From contig MU271149.1 of the NCBI GenBank assembly GCA_021432605.1, positions 2,232,001 through 2,296,000 on the forward strand: a DNA stretch of 64,000 bases, read 5' to 3'. The DNA comes from Coniochaeta sp. PMI_546 (lineage: Eukaryota > Ascomycota > Sordariomycetes > Coniochaetales > Coniochaetaceae). The notes beneath the pieces were generated by a model. It made no database searches. It had not been told where the DNA came from and saw nothing but the letters and a program-made list of their open reading frames with translations. The position numbers and the translations under genes are program-made. Below are positions 42,824 to 53,859 of this stretch, piece after piece (the first letter of the stretch is position 1; every line of letters starts with the position of its first letter).

Positions 42824-44677
42824 TCACCTCAAAAAGGTCTTGTAGACGCTCGACTCCGTACAGTCCTCCCACGGGTAGCCGATCTGCTTCAGGAACGCCT
42901 CGAGCTCGGCCAGCTCCCGCTCGGGACACTGGATGCCCGTCAATATCTGCCCGATGTCGCCGCCGTAGTTCCGGTACTGGAACAGGCTGATGTTGTACTT
43001 TGGCCTGAGGACGCTGAGGAAGCGCTCGAGCGCGCCCGGCCGCTCGGGGAACTTGAGCATGTACAGGCGCTCGTCGGGCACGTCGCTGCGGCCGCCGACC
43101 ATGTAGCGGATGTGGCTCTTTGCGAGCTCGTCGCCCGACAGGTCGGCCACGTCCATGCTTCCGGACTCGCGGATGCGCTCCATTATGGTGGCGAGCTCCT
43201 GGGGGCGGCGCGCCACGGGGCCCGTGAGGGAGATGCCGACCAGGACGTTGGCCTCGCCGCCGCTGGCGTAGCGGTAGGCGAACTCGGTGATGGGGTGCGG
43301 CATGATGGCGTTGACGAGCTCGTTGAAGGAGCCGCGGTTCTCGGGGATCTTGGCGGCCAGCAGGACCTCGCGGCCCTCGCCGACGGTGGCGCGCGAGGCG
43401 ACGAAGCCGAGACGGTCGAAGTTCATGTTGGCGCCCGAGGTGACGGCGACGATGGACCGGCTCGGGTCGCGCGACGGGTTGGCGGCGATCCACTTCTTGA
43501 GACCGGCGACGGCGAGGGCGCCGGCGGGCTCGACGATGGAGCGCGTGTCCTCGAAGACGTCCTTGATGGCGGCGCAGGTCTCGTCGGTGGTGACTCGGAT
43601 CATCTCGTCGACGCACTCCTGGCAGATGCGGAAGGTCTCCTCGCCGACCGTCTTGACGGCGGCGCCGTCTGCGAAGAGCCCGACGTCCTTGAGCACGACG
43701 CGCTCGCCCTTTTCGAGAGACCGTGTCATGGCATCGGCATCGTAGGCCTCGACTCCGATGATCTTGACGTGCGGCGCGATGCGCTTGACGTACACACCGA
43801 CACCGGCTATCAGACCGCCGCCGCCGACACAGCAGAAGATGGCCTCGAGCTTTTCCAGGTTCGTCTGGGACAGGATCTCCATGCCGATGGTGCCCTGGCC
43901 GGCGATGACGTAAGGGTCGTCGAAGGGCGGGATGTTGATCAAGCCATCTTGCTGCACCCGCCGAGCACACTCCTCCTTAGCTTCGTCGAAGTCCTGGCCG
44001 TGGAGGACGACATGGCCGCCCATTCTGGAGACATTGAGGTGCTTGATGCTGGGCGTTCCCTTGGGCATGACGATGGTGGCGGGTATCTTCAGCTTGCGGG
44101 CCGAGTAGGCCACGCCCTGTGCGTGGTTGCCGGCGCTGGAGCAGATGACGCCGCGCCATGACTCAGAAGGGTCCAGATGGGCCATCTTGTTGTAGGCGCC
44201 GCGCAGCTTGAAGCTGAAGACGGGCTGCTCGTCTTCCCTCTTGAGGAGCACGTTGCATTCTAGGCGGTTGCTGAGGTTGACGGCTTGGACTAGGGGGATC
44301 TCGCTGCAGACTTCGCGGACTCGGGGGAGGGAGGTGATGATGAGGCGGAGGTACTATTTATTTGTGGAAAAAAAAAGTTCAGTATTTTTACATAATCAAA
44401 AGGAATCTGGTAATGCAGAAGAAGGATGACACACGTCAGGATGTCCATTGGGCAGCAGGAACTCGTCGGGCACTATGTTCTTCCTCCTAGCACTCCTCTC
44501 TTCAGAAGGCGGTGATGGCTTCGCGCTGTATTCGGTGAGAGCGAGACCGGACAGACTCGGCGTCCTCTGCGGCGTCCGTGGGCTGTGAACCGAGCGATCG
44601 GGGGTTGTTGTGCCGTTTGTACCATTGACGATAGTTCCATTGGCCGTGGGCTCGACCGGCAGCGGTACCGACGACAT
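42824..44677 (-). CDS. ILV1: Threonine dehydratase (threonine deaminase), biosynthetic
   Basis: Converts threonine to 2-oxobutyrate and ammonia, the entry to isoleucine. Two exons, 44677-44435 and 44353-42824, give 590 residues; the intron is 81 nt with donor GTGTGT and a T-rich run. The PLP Lys is Lys 130 in PVFSFKLRGAYNKM. The phosphate-binding glycine loop is CCVGGGGLIAG. Two C-terminal ACT-like regulatory domains are present (EFAYRYASGGEAN and RLYMLKFPERPGALERF), for isoleucine inhibition and valine activation. The N-terminus (MSSVPLPVEPTANGT) does not look like a mitochondrial presequence although the enzyme is mitochondrial in yeast. An upstream TGACTC fits cross-pathway control. Confidence 0.97.
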
Positions 44678-44795
44678 GTTTTTCGGTGGCAGACAATGGA
44701 TTGGGCAAAATGTTGGAGGATGTGTACTATGTAAGTGCTCTCACCCGACTTTTTATTAGTTCAATGGCAGCAGCTGAGTTCTGGTGGGGTCAAGA

Positions 44796-44801
44796 TGACT
44801 C
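44796..44801 (+). promoter_or_regulatory. Possible CPC1/Gcn4-type site (TGACTC)
   Basis: TGACTC, about 120 bp upstream of the ILV1 ATG, matches the core of the element bound by Gcn4/CPC1, which raises amino-acid biosynthesis genes on starvation. A single six-base match is weak by itself; position ahead of ILV1 adds support. Confidence 0.35.
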
Positions 44802-44883
44802 CAAACAATAAAATCCCACTGGATCCAATTGGCCTCCGTAATCGGTCGGGAAGATCAGGGTCCCACTTGGCGGGGTCTCACAT

Positions 44884-44943
44884 GTAGGTACCTTGTACTA
44901 ACAATACATTACAGAGTACCTACCTTAAACTACCTTAAGGTAA
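44884..44943. repeat. AGGTA/TACCT repeat patch
   Basis: Contains GTAGGTACC, AGAGTACCTACC and CTACCTTAAGGTA, making imperfect inverted repeats of the same dispersed family. It runs directly into two GATAAG sites. Confidence 0.5.
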
Positions 44944-44954
44944 GATAAGATAAG
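44944..44954 (+). promoter_or_regulatory. Two overlapping GATAAG sites
   Basis: AGATAAGATAAG gives two HGATAR matches sharing one base, the target of fungal GATA factors such as AreA. It lies about 200 bp upstream of RCF1 and 270 bp upstream of ILV1. Confidence 0.4.
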
Positions 44955-45152
44955 TGCAGCCGCGCAGTGTGGCTTGCGCTTTCTCCACAGTGGCTGAAGC
45001 TCTTTCCGAATTGTGCATGTCATTGACTTTGGATTGAGTTCTCGGTAAGCTGTCAGGGCTGTATCGTATCGCATGACCCTCATCTTCGCAGAATCGCCAA
45101 CCCACCTCTGCCTCACCACCACACAGTGGAAAGCGATCACCAAAAGCACATC

Positions 45153-45956
45153 ATGTCTGACAGATCGCCAATATCCGACCGGCCTCTGCCGTCGTCCTTT
45201 GACGAGAATGAGTGAGTTTGCTTCTCGCATATCCGCGTTTCCCGAGCAGACCACCCCCGGCGTGATGTAAGCTGAAGAGCATTCCCAGCTACTGACATCT
45301 CGTTCCCTCCTAGTGACTTCTTCAACGAGAACGGCCTGCAGAAGTTCATGCGCAAGATGAAGAAAGAACCCCTGATACCCATCGGCATGGCCCTCACCGT
45401 CGCCGCCCTGTACAACGCCACCCGCTCCGTGCGGCGGGGCGACCACAAGGGCGCCCAGAAGTTCTTCCGCGCCCGCGTCGCCGCCCAGGGCTTCACCGTC
45501 CTGGCCATGGTGTTCGGCGGCTACTACTACCAGAACGACCGCCACAAGGAGCGCGAGCTGTGGAAGCTGCAGCGCGAGCGCGACTCGGAGGAGCAGCGCC
45601 AGAGGTGGATCCGCGAGCTCGAGGTCCGCGACGAGGAGGAGAAGGCCCTGCAGGCCCGGCTCGAGAAGAGGCGGGAGAGGGCCGCCAAGCGCACTACGGG
45701 GGGCTCCGAGGGCCAGGCTGGGTCTGCGCAGACGACGTCAGAGGCCGTGGAGCAGATGAGGGCCGGGACGAAGGGGAGTGCCCTCGCTGAAGGGGCTAGT
45801 GATACGCCGACCGAGGTTGTTGCACAGGGTGGTGTGGGGAGTGAGACGATCAGTATAGAGAAGAAGGAAGGGACGAGCCTGTTCGGCTCACTAGGCGGTT
45901 GGTTCGGAGGTGGTTCGAAGTCTGATGGCTCTTCGTCGTCACCAAAGGATAAATAA
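45153..45956 (+). CDS. RCF1: Respiratory supercomplex factor 1 (HIG1-domain protein)
   Basis: Helps build and stabilise cytochrome c oxidase and its supercomplex with complex III in the mitochondrial inner membrane. Two exons, 45153-45211 and 45314-45956, give 233 residues; the first exon is 59 nt. The HIG1 domain spans about residues 25-90, with two membrane segments (PLIPIGMALTVAALYNAT and GFTVLAMVFGGYYY). Between them is the family motif QKFFRARVAAQ (Q-x3-R-x-R-x3-Q). A charged coiled coil follows, rich in Arg and Glu, then a Gly/Ser-rich tail with GGWFGGG. Length and layout match fungal RCF1. Confidence 0.94.
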
Positions 45957-46258
45957 GTCGACTGGATCTAAGATATGCATATATTGTACGATTAGGAATG
46001 TGGATGGGTCAAAGGGCACAAATGCACCCGTGGGCGTTTTTGTACATTCTGTCTGAGTGCCATGTATTTTGTAGTACATGCTATTTCTTCCCTCACACAG
46101 TACCTGCCATTTCCCTCTGAGGTGTGAGGTACCATTATCCATCCACTCATAAGCCAGGATGACAGCGCCGAATTCCCTCATTAAAACAAGAGTAGAGTGA
46201 AGCCTTTCCCATATCCAAACCATGTTCAGACGCCCATGCGTGATAATGCTCTTCTTTT
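45957..46258. other. Intergenic region between convergent RCF1 and RTC5
   Basis: 302 bp holding both 3' ends. An imperfect inverted repeat, CCTCACAC near 46092 and GTGTGAGG near 46123, may form a hairpin in either transcript. No gene. Confidence 0.35.
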
Positions 46259-48261
46259 TTATGCCATACTTCCGCCACTGCGGTTGCCTCCTATCAGACC
46301 AGCTATCTCCAGCAACGCCCGATCGGCCTCGATATCGCCCGTCCCTAGATTAATCCTCCTCCTCGCCTCCGCCTCCCGGGCTTCCCACGCCCACCGCTCC
46401 GCTTGCACCTTGGCCTCCTCGTCGCCCCCGCAACCCCATATCTCGAGGCTCTCGACGGCAAACCGCTCCTGGAAGTCGAACTTGCGGACGACGCTGTTGC
46501 GGAAGGCCCCGCCGCGCGAGCGGAAGTCGTGCGTGAAGCAGCCAAACTCGAAACTGCTGTCGAGCACAAGAGACACGGGCCCCAGTTCCATGACGCCGGA
46601 CGCGTGGCGGTTGTGCGTCGTCTGCCCCGAGGGGGGGCAGCCGAATGCCACGCCAGGGTGTGCCGTGGCTGCCGACGGCTTGGAGAATGTGACTCGGTCT
46701 GTGTTGAGTGACGAGGCCTGGAAGACGTCGTGTATGGGCTCCAGCTGGAACAAGGTCGTGTCGTCGCCGCCGAAGGCCTCGCGGTGCGTGTTTCGCCACG
46801 GCTCCCCGATGTAGGCACCAAAGGTGACCTGGTCGGACTTATCATTCCTGCCACCTGTCGGAAAGCGCCGCGGGGGTAGAGTGGCAGTGAACGTGGCCTC
46901 CGCGCTGCTACCGGCGACATGGTAACCGGGGCCGGATTTTTCGTGCAGTCGTGTTCCACGTACCAGGAGGATGGTCGGTGCTCGCCAGTGGAAGACTTTG
47001 GACTCGAAGCTGCCCATGCTGAAACCGTCGTTGTCGCCCGAGTAGAGGAGCCTGAGGCGGCGGAAGAGGGATGAGCCAGGCAGGAAGAAGGAGAGTTGCG
47101 AGAGTATGTTGATATTCATGATGGCCCCTTGGTCTTGTAATAAGGGCTGCGGTACATCAAGTGGTGGTACCTTCGTATCTGGTACAGTCGTGGACTTGCC
47201 TCCGTCTTTGTGTTTGCTAAAGTCGAGATTCTTGGAGAAAAGAAAGTGTTCGAATAGGTTGTTGAACCCGCTGAACAGGTATGGTAATGACACGGGGATG
47301 ATGGAGTTGAAACGGCTGAACCTGATTCCAGGCGACGTCTCGACATTCAGAAAGGCAGCGAGGATGCATTCAGCCGTAGAACGTAAGCTTTCTAACTCGT
47401 CACCGACCAGTCGACCGGCATGTACCGCGAGACTCTCCTGAGGCTCGAGCGGGGCGATCAGCAGGAGCAACATGATGAGCTTGCGGAAGTTGTCAGCCGG
47501 GATCATGGAGCCGTGGGCTGTGTGCCGATTCTCGCGCTTGAAAGCCTCGAGATAGTCCATTGACGCGAAGGCGGCCAAGACCAGCTCGTCGTCCTCTTCG
47601 TCAGGAGTCTCATCCTCGTCTTCGTCCTCTCCGGGTTCGTCGACTGCGAAACCGGCCACAGTGGAGGTCGGCACGGCTGTTCCACCGGCACGTCTCTCGC
47701 TTTCCTTCTGTTCCTTCTTCTCTACCTGGCTTGCTGTCTTGGATAACTTGCGGTCATAGACGGCCAGGCTGTTAAACAGGAGTTTCCTTCGGTCTGTCGA
47801 ACCCTTGGCGAGGATGCGACGGTAGCGTTCTGTCATGATGGTGATGACCATGATCAGCTGGTCCAGCCCCAGCACGGCCGGTGCGTCTTGGGGGAATGGA
47901 AATGCGCCTATATAGGAAACCATTTGGAAGATAACAGGGGATGCCCCGAGGATGTCAGGGATCTCCAGAAATCTGGCTATGGTGTCTTCCTTGAGGTACC
48001 GGACATGTTGCTCGGTGTCGGCCAGCGACTTGAAGACATCCTTGAGGGAGTATAGCTCAAGTGAAGTAAAACATTTGTGAGCAAACTTGGCAGCCTGCGC
48101 ACCGAGTTAGTTGGGAGAAAGGACAAGTGTTGGACATCACATGTGTTGAAGACCGCTGTTGTCGCTCCAACCGTCGATGACGTATCAATGCTTACCAGCT
48201 GTTGCGAGACCTCCTCGTGTGATGGCGGAGCTTGCTGCTCCCCTGACTGAGCCTGTCCCAT
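46259..48261 (-). CDS. RTC5: RTC5-type TLDc-domain protein
   Basis: Two exons, 48261-48196 and 48094-46259, give 633 residues. The start MGQAQSGE has Gly 2 with small residues after it, a good N-myristoylation signal. A helical N-terminal half includes an acidic run (GEDEDEDETPDEEDDELV). The C-terminal TLDc domain begins near LRLLYSGDNDGFSMGSFESK and includes FGAYIGEPWRN, FGCFTHDFRSRGGAF and VESLEIWGCGG. Yeast Rtc5 was named from telomere capping screens; TLDc proteins act on the vacuolar proton ATPase. Expected place is the vacuole membrane, by family knowledge. A 30-residue Lys/Glu-rich linker lies before the acidic run. Confidence 0.92.
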
Positions 48262-49043
48262 GGTCCAACTCGAGACGGAGCCACTTGTCACAAGACAATA
48301 GACAGTTCGGTTCTAGCATTTCATGTCTGAACAAGACGGTTAAGGTGAAGAATGAAGCTAGGGATCTGGTGGGGGAGGGATGATACTGGGGAATGTGGGG
48401 TGCTCCAGGCAGCTAACGCTGCATTAATGCCCTTGTCTCTACACGTGTAAGCCACTCAGCGGATCTCTGACAGGGGCTTAATCCGACGTCTTCTGGTACG
48501 TACTCGTCACGGCTTTGTTGGTCAAGAGGGTAGCTAATATGTAAGTAAAAGGTAGGTAGCTGGCGATAGAAATTTGCAAATTTCTGCACGCAAAGAAGCA
48601 ACCTAATGTGACTAAGATACCTTAACCAGTGCCATGTACAGCCTATGCTTGCTCCTTGAATGTACACGCCGCCCCATATAGGAGCCGTTCAACGAATGCC
48701 AGGGTCTCCAAGCAAGAGACCTCTCACAACCGCCATGTCCGCCATTCACCAACACCACAAGGCACTCGTTGCTTAAATAGGTGCCAGCAAGATACCTGAC
48801 CGGTCCTGCAACTTGGAGATACCACCCTCTCGGCTTCGCAGCGGATCGCAACGCAGCACAAAGCAACGCAAACCCAAATTCGAAGCACTGACCTGCTGGA
48901 CTGGCTGCCTGCTGCTCGACTATTGACTCGCAAGCGTATAGTCAATGGAAAGAATAATACTGCAAAGAATTATCAGGATATGCGGCGTTGTGCCCATCGA
49001 TTGACAGAGTCCACTTCCTCATCCCCAGTGTCGGGGCACATGA
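48262..49043. other. Intergenic region
   Basis: About 780 bp covering the RTC5 promoter and the 3' flank of the sulfurtransferase. Two small AGGTA-type repeats lie at 48538-48565 and 48609-48626. No gene. Confidence 0.4.
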
Positions 49044-50147
49044 TCATGGCTCAGCCTTCCGGATGAGTGCGTCCGACGGCTTCACTCGCTGAGCCCATTC
49101 TCTGCACCAACTGGTTAGCACCCGCCTGTGATAAAAAAGGACAGGGATAGAAACAAGCACTCACGTCCAGCTTCCGTCATAAACCTTCCGCTTCTCAGGT
49201 GAGCCAAAGTTCGCCTCCTCAAGAGCGGTTTCAATTACACAGGCCGTCACACCCGTGCCGCAGGTCGAAATGATCGGCCTAGACGGGTCCACGCCTTTTT
49301 CCTCAAATATCTTCTTCAGCTGCTCCTTTGGTAAGAAAGCCTTGGTCTTTGGGTCCAGGACGGTGTCGAACGGGATGTTGATCGCGCCCGGCATGTGGCC
49401 GCTCGACAGGCCGGGCCTCGGCTCAGGGTCCTGCCCGGTAAATCGACCGCTCGACCTCGCATCCAGGATCTGAACACCTTCGGCACCCTCCTTGTGGTAA
49501 TCTTCCGCCACCTCTCTCACAGTCTCGTAGCTGGCCACCTTGCCCACGTCCATCTCCGGGATCGGGTAAGGGCCACACTCGACCGTATACACCTCGCCAT
49601 GTTCTGTTGGAAGTCCCTGGTCAACCCACAGGCGGAAGTTGTTCAAGATGTGCACGTTCGGGTGACCGAAGACCTTCAATGTCCAACCGACTCGAGGGGC
49701 GGAGAAGATGCCGAGCTCCTTGGAGTCGTATACGACCACCGTGTCATCGCGGCGGATGCCCAGCTCGCTCATTGCGGCAGCAAATTCCTTTGGTGAGGGC
49801 AGCATGTGCGGGTACGGGCTGTGCCGGTCGACGACCCGGTCAAGGTCAAAGAATCGCGCCTTGGGAATGCGGAGCTCGCGGAAGACCTGGATGCCGGTGC
49901 GTTTTTCGGGGTCGTTGGGGAGGAACCAGCTCGCGCACAGTGGAATGACTCGCGGATCCGTCGAGATCTTGGTAGGTGGGTTCTTCTTGAGGGCTTCGTT
50001 GAGTTCGGTTGGGGTGACGAGGTATGAGGAGAAGGAGCGCTGGAGAAGGAAGGAAAAGCTGGTCGGCTTTACGGCCGCCCTGAAGGTTGAATGTCCATAT
50101 TTTGGTAAGGAGGCCCTGCTAGAGCCGAAAAGGTGAAGGACTGTCAT
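49044..50147 (-). CDS. Mitochondrial 3-mercaptopyruvate / thiosulfate sulfurtransferase (tandem rhodanese)
   Basis: Moves sulfur from mercaptopyruvate or thiosulfate to thiol acceptors; yeast Tum1 also feeds tRNA thiolation. Two exons, 50147-49165 and 49101-49044, give 346 residues. The N-terminus is a basic presequence (LLQRSFSSYLVTP). The first rhodanese domain contains DDTVVVYDSKELGIFSAPR. The second contains DARSSGRFTG and the catalytic Cys loop STCGTGVTACV. The last exon of 58 nt supplies TEWAQRVKPSDALI; without it the protein would end at GSWT, before the family's normal C-terminal helix. The first loop has no Cys, as usual for the inactive N-terminal domain. Confidence 0.92.
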
Positions 50148-50685
50148 GGTAAAGGAGACCAATGGTTTTCGTGCTGTGCAGAAGCCGACCGAGGTCTGTC
50201 TGAGTGAAGCTTATCCCGAGTTCCTAGCTTTCCCTCACAGCCCCAACGGGAGTTCTGGGATAAGCTGGGGACGTCTGAACAGAAAAGAGAAGACAAGATG
50301 TCTGCACTCTGGTTACTTAAGAAAAAGAAATGCGTATTGGTTGCGGGGTCTGCGAGTCGGTTGTCTCGAGCAGGAACAGATAATTAGCTTGTGACTCGGA
50401 AGGATCTCGTGAGGAGGAAGCGGAGGTTGAGGAAAGCTGCATGATGAGGTGCTCCGTAAAGTGGAGTTATATCCTTGTCGATCGGCCGGTAAGCTGATAA
50501 CGAGCACAAACGCTAGAAGGAGCTTGGGCCAGCGTGCATTCAACTGTACATTGGTGGGAACCCCACCATGAAAGGAAGGTAATATGGAATAGTTCAACAC
50601 AATGGAATCAACAAACATCTAACACACAACACCACATCACCGCGTACGGCATACGGCATACGTGTTGTTGCAAGACACCGAGACG
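50148..50685. promoter_or_regulatory. Divergent promoter region of sulfurtransferase and APC11
   Basis: 538 bp separate the two divergent starts. No TATA box or repeat stands out. A direct repeat CGGCATACGGCATACG sits at about 50646-50661, just before APC11. Confidence 0.4.
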
Positions 50686-51184
50686 ATGAAGGTCACAATC
50701 AAGAAGTGGAACGCAGTTGCAACCTGGCGTTGGGATATTCCCGAAGACGACGTGTGCGGTATCTGCCAAGTGCACTTTGACGGCACGTGTCCGACCTGCA
50801 AATACCCTGGCGACGACTGCAGCCTTTGTATGTTGGTTCTTCTCTGCCGGAAGCTGGCAAGGCTTGATGAACTGACTGGGCATTTAGTATCTGGGAAATG
50901 CGGACACAACTTCCACATGGTACCGACATGATGACTCCATGTGTGATGGTGAGCCTGGGACACAGCTGACCGGAAGTAGCACTGCATCCTCGAGTGGATA
51001 AAGCAGGACTCTGCCAAAGGACAATGTCCTATGTGCAGACAGAGTAAGCACCGTCTACTGATCATTCTCCGTGTGATGAGCTGGGACTGACTAGTACGGT
51101 CCAGGGTTTGAATGGACGGATCAGTCAAACGAGGCTCAGCAACCAACGGCAGAAGCTGAGGCAGAGAGTCTCGAGATCGTCTGA
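50686..51184 (+). CDS. APC11: Anaphase-promoting complex subunit 11 (RING-H2)
   Basis: The catalytic RING subunit of the APC/C ubiquitin ligase, which works with Apc2 to degrade cyclins and securin. Four exons, 50686-50827, 50888-50919 (32 nt), 50979-51042 and 51105-51184, give 105 residues. The start MKVTIKKWNAVATWRWD is the family hallmark. Zinc ligands are seen in order: CGICQ, CPTCK, CGHNFHMHC and CPMCRQ. All four exons are needed to assemble the RING. The tail after RFEW is acidic and slightly longer than in human APC11. The second exon is very short. Confidence 0.96.
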
Positions 51185-51888
51185 ACAACTCGCCTTGCTG
51201 CAAGAGTCACGAGGATTGCAAGCTACCGGTGGTCAATTCAAAGATGTTCCGACGCGTTGGCAAGGCTTGGTTGAGCGTCTTTACCTTTATACCCTCTGGC
51301 GTTACATCAGAGATCCCGGATTATGAGGTCTGGAAATGGTGTTATGGCGTTTGAACCGACTTATGGTCGCTCACCTGTGTTCCATGAACCTGTACGTTTC
51401 TCTTTTTCTTGATACGCGCCTACCCTAAGATACCTGTCACATGCTTCGTCACTGGATCAAGACTTGGCAGTACATTACTTCCAGGTTGCCTTATTCACTG
51501 TTCTTCTGCGGTACTGCGTAGTACTTGTGTAAGGTACCTTAGCCTACCTCTAGAGTTAATGAGACCTGACCGTGTGCGATAAGATAAGCTTCCGATAAGA
51601 TCCGATAAGCAACGACATAGCTCCTTCCCCCAGCTTCAATCAACATCCGACAGCCTTCCCAACAATTAGACTTACACCTGCGCACTGCAACCAGCCGATT
51701 ATCGGGGTGTCCGGTGCCTAGAGTCTAGCTACTCTTCCTCCTCCCCTCTCATCATCAAAAGCCACCAACGCATCTCTAAATATGCAGCCGGGGTCGATGC
51801 AACCAACCATTTCCGGCGCCGCCAATCTCCCGAATCACGACTCATCACCATCATAACCATTCATCAAGGACCACACTCGCATTCCAAC
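51185..51888. other. Intergenic: 3' flank of APC11 and promoter of the next gene
   Basis: About 700 bp. It holds an AGGTA-type repeat at 51529-51551, a four-site GATAAG array at 51578-51609 and a long pyrimidine-rich leader. No gene. Confidence 0.5.
51578..51609 (+). promoter_or_regulatory. Array of four GATAAG sites
   Basis: GATAAG occurs at 51578, 51583, 51594 and 51604, each preceded by C or A, so all match HGATAR. Four sites in 32 bp, about 280 bp upstream of the ATG at 51889, is far denser than chance. Fungal GATA factors (AreA, AreB, SreA types) bind such sites; which one cannot be told. Confidence 0.55.
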
Positions 51889-52935
51889 ATGGCCGACTCG
51901 GCAGGCCCATACTCCAGGCCGCCGTCGTCAGCAGCCGCCCACGTAGCGCAGCCCTCGTTACACTCACCATCTCCACGACCATCAGTGGCCAGTCGCGGAA
52001 GCCGCTCCAGCCTCCGAAGACAGGCCGCCATCGCCGCCGGTTCGGCCTCGGCCTCGGCCTCAGCGTCAATCCAGCAGCAGCAACAGCTACAAATACCACT
52101 CCCGCCCGCCGAGCCGTCCACCCCGAACTTCACCCAGCTCTTCACCACCGTGACTTCCACGACCCACCCCTCGAACAAGTCGACCACACACCACCCCACC
52201 GTCCACTTCATCTTCGCCGACGACGACCCGGACATCCTGACCGAAGCCCTAGCGCACCACCACCGCACGGCAGAAGCAGAAGAACAACCCGACGAGGACC
52301 ACCCGGAAGAACATCCCCCCACCGAGCGCGCCGTGGTCCTCGATATCGTGCCCTCGCCCTCCGCCCCGGCCGGCTACGAGGTCGCCTGGGCGTCGAGCCT
52401 GGCCCCCGACTGGGCCGTGGTCAGCGCCAGAGTCGGCCGGACGGACGGCTCCGGCGGCGCCCTGCAGCGGGGTAGCGGCGGCGGCGGCGGCGGCGGCGGA
52501 ATGCTGACGCTGCAGATCGAGGGCGTCAGTGTCGAGAGGTCCGGGCTCACGCCGTCTTCCTCACGAGGGAAGTTAGGGACGTCGCCTGTGGAGGGCGATG
52601 GCCGGGCTGGTCGGGGGTCCGCGGCTGGGAAACAGCAGAATGCGGAACATCAGCCGAGCGAGGAGTATCCGGCCTTGATGGACGAGTTTGACCAGAGGAT
52701 GGACGTGCTGAGGCGTGTTGTCGAGGCGGCTGAGGTCAGGAGACGGACGATGGAGGCTGCTGCCCGGGGAGACGATGGGGAAGAGGATGAGGAGGAGACA
52801 CAGAGGCCGGAGGAGGTGACTCAGAGACCGCCAGATGAGGGCGATGGAGCGAGTGCAGCAGATCCAGCAAAGGGAAAAGAGAGAGCTCACAGTGTCGAGG
52901 ACGAAGAGGACGAGGCTGGGCCGACGACTGGCTGA
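51889..52935 (+). CDS. Conserved-looking fungal protein of unknown function
   Basis: Single exon, 348 residues. The ends are disordered: a Ser/Ala/Gln-rich N-terminus with a QQQQQ run, and an acidic/basic tail (EEDEEETQRPEE). The ordered core is about residues 100-185, with strands VHFIFADDDPDILTEAL, AVVLDIVPS, YEVAWASSLAPDWAVVSARV and MLTLQIEGV, interrupted by a run of Gly. A later helix LMDEFDQRMDVLRRVVEAA is coiled-coil-like. I do not recognise a named domain. The clear ordered core and strong coding composition support a real gene. Its promoter carries the four-site GATAAG array. Confidence 0.75.
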   Translation: MADSAGPYSRPPSSAAAHVAQPSLHSPSPRPSVASRGSRSSLRRQAAIAAGSASASASASIQQQQQLQIPLPPAEPSTPNFTQLFTTVTSTTHPSNKSTTHHPTVHFIFADDDPDILTEALAHHHRTAEAEEQPDEDHPEEHPPTERAVVLDIVPSPSAPAGYEVAWASSLAPDWAVVSARVGRTDGSGGALQRGSGGGGGGGGMLTLQIEGVSVERSGLTPSSSRGKLGTSPVEGDGRAGRGSAAGKQQNAEHQPSEEYPALMDEFDQRMDVLRRVVEAAEVRRRTMEAAARGDDGEEDEEETQRPEEVTQRPPDEGDGASAADPAKGKERAHSVEDEEDEAGPTTG

Positions 52936-53859
52936 GGGGACATATCCTCTGCTTTTCTTCAACCCTGCCTCTTGGTCGCCAAATGGTCCTAGATGACCCA
53001 CGCAGGGCGACCATTTCTTCACAGTGCCCGGCATTGGATATTGCTGCGGCATAAAACGCAGCTATACAGAGCCCCATATCGTACACTTTCGAGAGTTTCC
53101 AGCGAGTTCATCGCCATGGCGCAACTAGAGCATCGGCACCGCTTGGTTATTAGGGGTATGGACTTTGACCTCGTTTGGTGATATATGTCACAAGATTACT
53201 TTACCGCCATTGTCATAGAGTGAATAAACCTATCAATGAGATAATGCTAGCCCTGGTTAAAAGCTTCGGAGAATGTTTATTTGACTTTTATCTCGATGGA
53301 GGTCCCGAGAAGCCACGCAGATCCTCACGTTCTACACATGCCAAATATCTCAGCAAAATGTACCTCTAAAGAAAAAAAGAAGTGAACATTCAATTATAAC
53401 GCCTATAATGCTAGTAAACTCCCAGAGCATAGAGCAGATGATTTGCTGCGGAATCTGAAAGCGAGCCCACATTGGCTCCAATAGCAACCCCCCCTTGCTT
53501 TTTGCAAACAGAACTCGGGCTAGTTGTAAAAACAGGAGGAAAAAGGACACAAGGAAAAGACACAATGACAGGCCTCTATGTCACCTGCTCTACATCAAAA
53601 AGCAAAGCGACATCAGTAATTTCGATTGCGGACGCTCCGTAGCGTCCCGGAAGCGAGAGTTTGTGGTAAGTATGCACATCTCGCGAGATCCCCCTGAATG
53701 GCACACTTCAGTCAAATAAGGCACCCCCTGCCATATCCGGCCTCTTCAGGGGGCAGACAGCATAGCCAAGTTGCGCGAGTAAAAAAAAAAGATCGGCGGG
53801 TGCGGAATCGACGACTGGAAATAGTGGCCAGCGCTTCATGCGGCTGTCGAAGATGGCGG
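52936..53859. other. Intergenic between convergent genes
   Basis: About 920 bp, more AT-rich than the genes, holding both 3' UTRs. Small frames on both strands lack domains. No RNA gene recognised. Confidence 0.4.

Larger units (their letters stand above)
44678..45152. promoter_or_regulatory. Divergent promoter of ILV1 and RCF1
   Basis: 475 bp separate the two divergent starts. It contains a TGACTC element, a CCAAT at about 44824-44828, an AGGTA/TACCT repeat patch at 44884-44943 and two overlapping GATAAG sites. These are described separately. Confidence 0.5.

Noticed and set aside
42717-43970. A 417-codon Arg-rich frame on the same strand as ILV1
   Set aside because: Overlaps the ILV1 exon in another frame; the Arg/His-rich product is typical of a shifted GC-rich reading.
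43112-44161. A 349-codon open frame antisense to ILV1
   Set aside because: It is a GC-rich shadow of the true gene: its product is a run of Gly, Ala, Asp and Val without domains, and the sense strand encodes a full threonine deaminase.
46345-46959. A 204-codon Arg/Ser-rich frame inside RTC5
   Set aside because: A shifted reading of the TLDc-coding exon, low in complexity.
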